Source of the DNA: Clavelina lepadiformis
Lineage: Eukaryota > Chordata > Ascidiacea > Aplousobranchia > Clavelinidae
Assembly (NCBI RefSeq): GCF_947623445.1
Contig: NC_135241.1
Location: forward strand, 5,706,501 to 5,770,500
Direction: 5' to 3'
Length of the DNA stretch: 64,000 bases
The notes below the pieces were generated by a model. That model was not told the DNA's origin and searched no databases. It was given only the letters and a program-made list of their open reading frames with translations. The translations under genes and the position numbers were made by a program. Every line of letters begins with the position of its first letter. Position 1 is the first letter of the stretch. Below are positions 61,791 through 64,000 of this stretch, one piece after another.

Positions 61791-63653
61791 ATGTCCATTA
61801 ACAGAGAGGAGAATGGAATTGCTCCTCCAAGTTTTTTACCACTAGCTCATTCTCACAACATTGCTCTTGATGGTATTGTTGGCAAAGAGAAGGTTGCAGT
61901 GGAAGAACCAAAAGATACAAGAAACCAGCTTACAATTTCTGAATCCGAGGAGGATCTTATAAATGGAAACTTCCAAGCGGAGTCATCAAGAGGTGAAACT
62001 TCAGCTTTAACTTCTCCTATTGATGAAGTTACCTCCCTGTTGGAAAATAGCAACGATGGTGATAGTTCAGCCATGTCTCCATCAGTAACTGTACAAAGTG
62101 ACATTCCACATGCGGTTTATTCATCACCCAATGAAGATTGTAAAACTGATTTGCTTCAGACTGATTCCTTACCTGAGGAACTGTTAGTGGATTCTGTCAA
62201 TGCAATGTCGTTAGTCTCACAAAATTTAGTCCAGTCTATCTTAAATGAAAATGATGACGCCCATGATGGGTCAAAGCTTGTTTTTAAGGAGTCTGAAGTC
62301 CTGACTCCCGGAGTTGAATTACTTTGGGAATCTGAGTTTGCCAGGCAATACAGCGACGCAAATGAAGATGGTCCGAACAACAATTTGTTGGACAATAGCG
62401 ACGATGATTATAAAGAAAGAGACAACAAAGCTCATAGTGGATGGAGAAAGTTAATGGACGGTAATGGGGCCTACTACTGGAATATTGAAACTGGAGCAAC
62501 ACAGTATGAAGTGCCAAGAGAATTGGAGAATGCCACTGATAATAGCGATTTAGATACCCAGCATTTGGAATCTGTGGATTCCAGTTTAGCTGAATTGGAA
62601 GGTGCTGCATTTCGATATGCGTCCCTGCATATTAAAGATGATGATACCACAGATCGTGATGATAGCAGTGAATGGACAGTTAGCAGTGATACCGGAAGAA
62701 TGTTTTCGGTGCGTTCACTTGGTTGGCTACCAATGAACGAGTGTTCTTCTGATCCTGAAACTAGCAGTGCAAATGTGAATGCATGCATACGTCATTTATC
62801 AAGCAGTCACGGTCAAATAATGGATGGCATTGGATCTTGGGGAGATGGTAAAAACCTGATGCTGATCATAGAGGATGAATTTTTGAAGCTAGTTGACCCC
62901 ACCACGCAAACAGTCTTGTCATCACAGTCCATAAAACACATTCGGGTTTGGGGTGTGGGCAGAGAATGTGCGCATGACTTTGCATATGTCGCCAGAGACA
63001 GTCGGAGTAGGACTTACAAATGCCATGTGTTCCGTTGCGATGTATCAGCCAAAGCAATTGCACATGAGCTTCATACTGTTTGTAAAAGCTTATCCGATCA
63101 ACATAAAAAGGCAATACTTGAAGATAAAGAAGCTGAGAAAGAAAAACTTGCCATGAGTACTTCTATACCAGCACAAAGGTCCGAAGCAAGCACCAAGTTT
63201 CCAGTAAAATACTTGGGTAGTAAGCCAGTTGAATCTGTGAATGGAATACAAACCATTAAAAGCGTTATTCGGGACATAACAACAGACAATACAGCTTTAT
63301 GTGAAGATGCGACTGCCGCTATCAGTGCCTCTGTCCTGTTAATCACAAGTACAAGCACTCTCAAAACCCATGTTAATTGTCGCATGCGGTATATGTCATT
63401 TATGGGCATCGGAGATGATATAAGCTTGTTTGCTTTCATTAGCGTTGTTGGTGATAGTGCCCATTGCCATGTATTGCAATGCCTTCCTAATGCTGTAAAA
63501 CTAGCACTGTCCGTCCAAGAGGCTTGCATGTTAAGGTTTCAAAAAGTGGTAGACTCCAAGCAAGTTCTGAATAATCCACCAAAAGCTGAAAGCTCACGCC
63601 GGTCAGTCAGACAGTTTGTAAAAGGGATATTTTCTCGCAAGAAAACATCTTAG
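61791..63653 (+). CDS. APBB: Fe65-like amyloid precursor protein-binding adaptor (APBB family)
   Basis: Adaptor that in other animals binds the cytoplasmic tail of APP-type proteins and links to nuclear and cytoskeletal partners. From the ATG at 61791 it is 620 aa. An acidic N-terminal half comes first, then a WW domain at about 215-247 (GWRKLMDGNGAYYW, ending TQYEVP), PTB1 at about 295-445 (SVRSLGWLPMNE through HVFRCDVSAKAIAHEL) and PTB2 at about 468-600 (FPVKYLGSKPVE through CHVLQCLPNAVKLA). The order WW-PTB-PTB is diagnostic for APBB1/2/3. The whole coding sequence is in one exon. The frame is open back to an ATG at 61638, but an acceptor site at 61762 and the low quality of that extra peptide favour 61791. 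In the WW domain the second signature Trp is Tyr (TQYEVP). Which vertebrate paralogue is closest cannot be told. Confidence 0.93.
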   Translation: MSINREENGIAPPSFLPLAHSHNIALDGIVGKEKVAVEEPKDTRNQLTISESEEDLINGNFQAESSRGETSALTSPIDEVTSLLENSNDGDSSAMSPSVTVQSDIPHAVYSSPNEDCKTDLLQTDSLPEELLVDSVNAMSLVSQNLVQSILNENDDAHDGSKLVFKESEVLTPGVELLWESEFARQYSDANEDGPNNNLLDNSDDDYKERDNKAHSGWRKLMDGNGAYYWNIETGATQYEVPRELENATDNSDLDTQHLESVDSSLAELEGAAFRYASLHIKDDDTTDRDDSSEWTVSSDTGRMFSVRSLGWLPMNECSSDPETSSANVNACIRHLSSSHGQIMDGIGSWGDGKNLMLIIEDEFLKLVDPTTQTVLSSQSIKHIRVWGVGRECAHDFAYVARDSRSRTYKCHVFRCDVSAKAIAHELHTVCKSLSDQHKKAILEDKEAEKEKLAMSTSIPAQRSEASTKFPVKYLGSKPVESVNGIQTIKSVIRDITTDNTALCEDATAAISASVLLITSTSTLKTHVNCRMRYMSFMGIGDDISLFAFISVVGDSAHCHVLQCLPNAVKLALSVQEACMLRFQKVVDSKQVLNNPPKAESSRRSVRQFVKGIFSRKKTS

Positions 63654-64000
63654 GAAAAATCTCGAGAGCTTATTGAATAAGGATTTTATCCGCCAGTATT
63701 ACATCATGAAGCATTTTATTACAGTTCTTTCATATATTTTATACGTATGAAATTATATATAGCATATTTCATTGTTGTATAAATTTATCTTATACTTATG
63801 ACCTCCATTTAGGTGCAAACAGTTATTAAGCTCATATTTATAGTTATGTTTTAGTCTGATGCTGCTTATTTAAATTCATTAATTTATCAAAGAAGTATTT
63901 TGGTATAATATATATCTGACATAGTGTTCAGGATTATACATTTTTGTATCATAGTTATCAAAGTGCTTTATTTCAAAACATACAGTACGTCCTGAAAGGG
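63654..64000 (+). other. 3' flank and probable 3' UTR of the APBB gene
   Basis: AT-rich. TTGAATAAGG at about 63673 is a weak signal-like word, and no canonical AATAAA was seen. No other feature to the window end. Confidence 0.45.

Overview
The window is nuclear DNA from an animal. Genes are interrupted by spliceosomal GT-AG introns, intergenic DNA is AT-rich, and the transposon load is high (hAT, MULE-like, and a non-LTR retrotransposon of L1/Tx1 type). The host genes are a cluster of SLC5 sodium-coupled solute transporters, a PEX11 peroxisome gene and an Fe65/APBB adaptor. This fits an invertebrate deuterostome, and a tunicate (ascidian) is my best guess, but nothing in the window proves the species. 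No bacterial, organellar, tRNA or rRNA genes were seen.

Left part (0.3-39 kb): five tandem paralogues of an SMCT/SMVT-type transporter (SLC5A8/A12/A6 group). Each has the same 13-exon structure, and seven or more internal exons have identical lengths in all copies. Orientations are minus (877-7303), plus (15412-19914), plus (22413-26105), minus (28034-32176) and minus (35022-38917). I rebuilt each by splice sites and by comparison among copies. Only the first (E, 621 aa) and third (B, 648 aa) are open throughout. Copy A has one in-frame TGA. Copy C has a hAT insertion inside exon 5, a lost splice donor and a frameshift. Copy D has a frameshift, an in-frame stop and two lost splice sites. C and D are a recent ~7 kb segmental duplication that includes their 3' flanks. 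A further stray exon-4 relic lies at 351-408. The cluster is a gene family in active birth and death.

Middle part (39-50.5 kb): mostly repeats, with remains of a hAT transposase and two MULE transposases, and then PEX11 (42772-47279). PEX11 has a 56-bp first exon separated by a 3.7 kb repeat-filled intron from two short exons; the product is 225 aa.

Right part (50.5-60.4 kb): a mobile-element district. It holds an apparently complete 5.6 kb two-ORF non-LTR retrotransposon on the minus strand with 18-bp target duplications, and an order-swapped chimeric fragment of the same element beside it. It also holds two copies of a repeat whose GTCCCGGC array differs in length, a poly(A)-tailed insertion ending in an ORF1-like C-terminus, and a pair of TG...CA direct repeats.

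Right end (61.8-63.7 kb): an Fe65/APBB-like adaptor (WW plus two PTB domains), whose whole coding sequence lies in one exon. There is no sign of operons; neighbours appear functionally unrelated apart from the transporter cluster.
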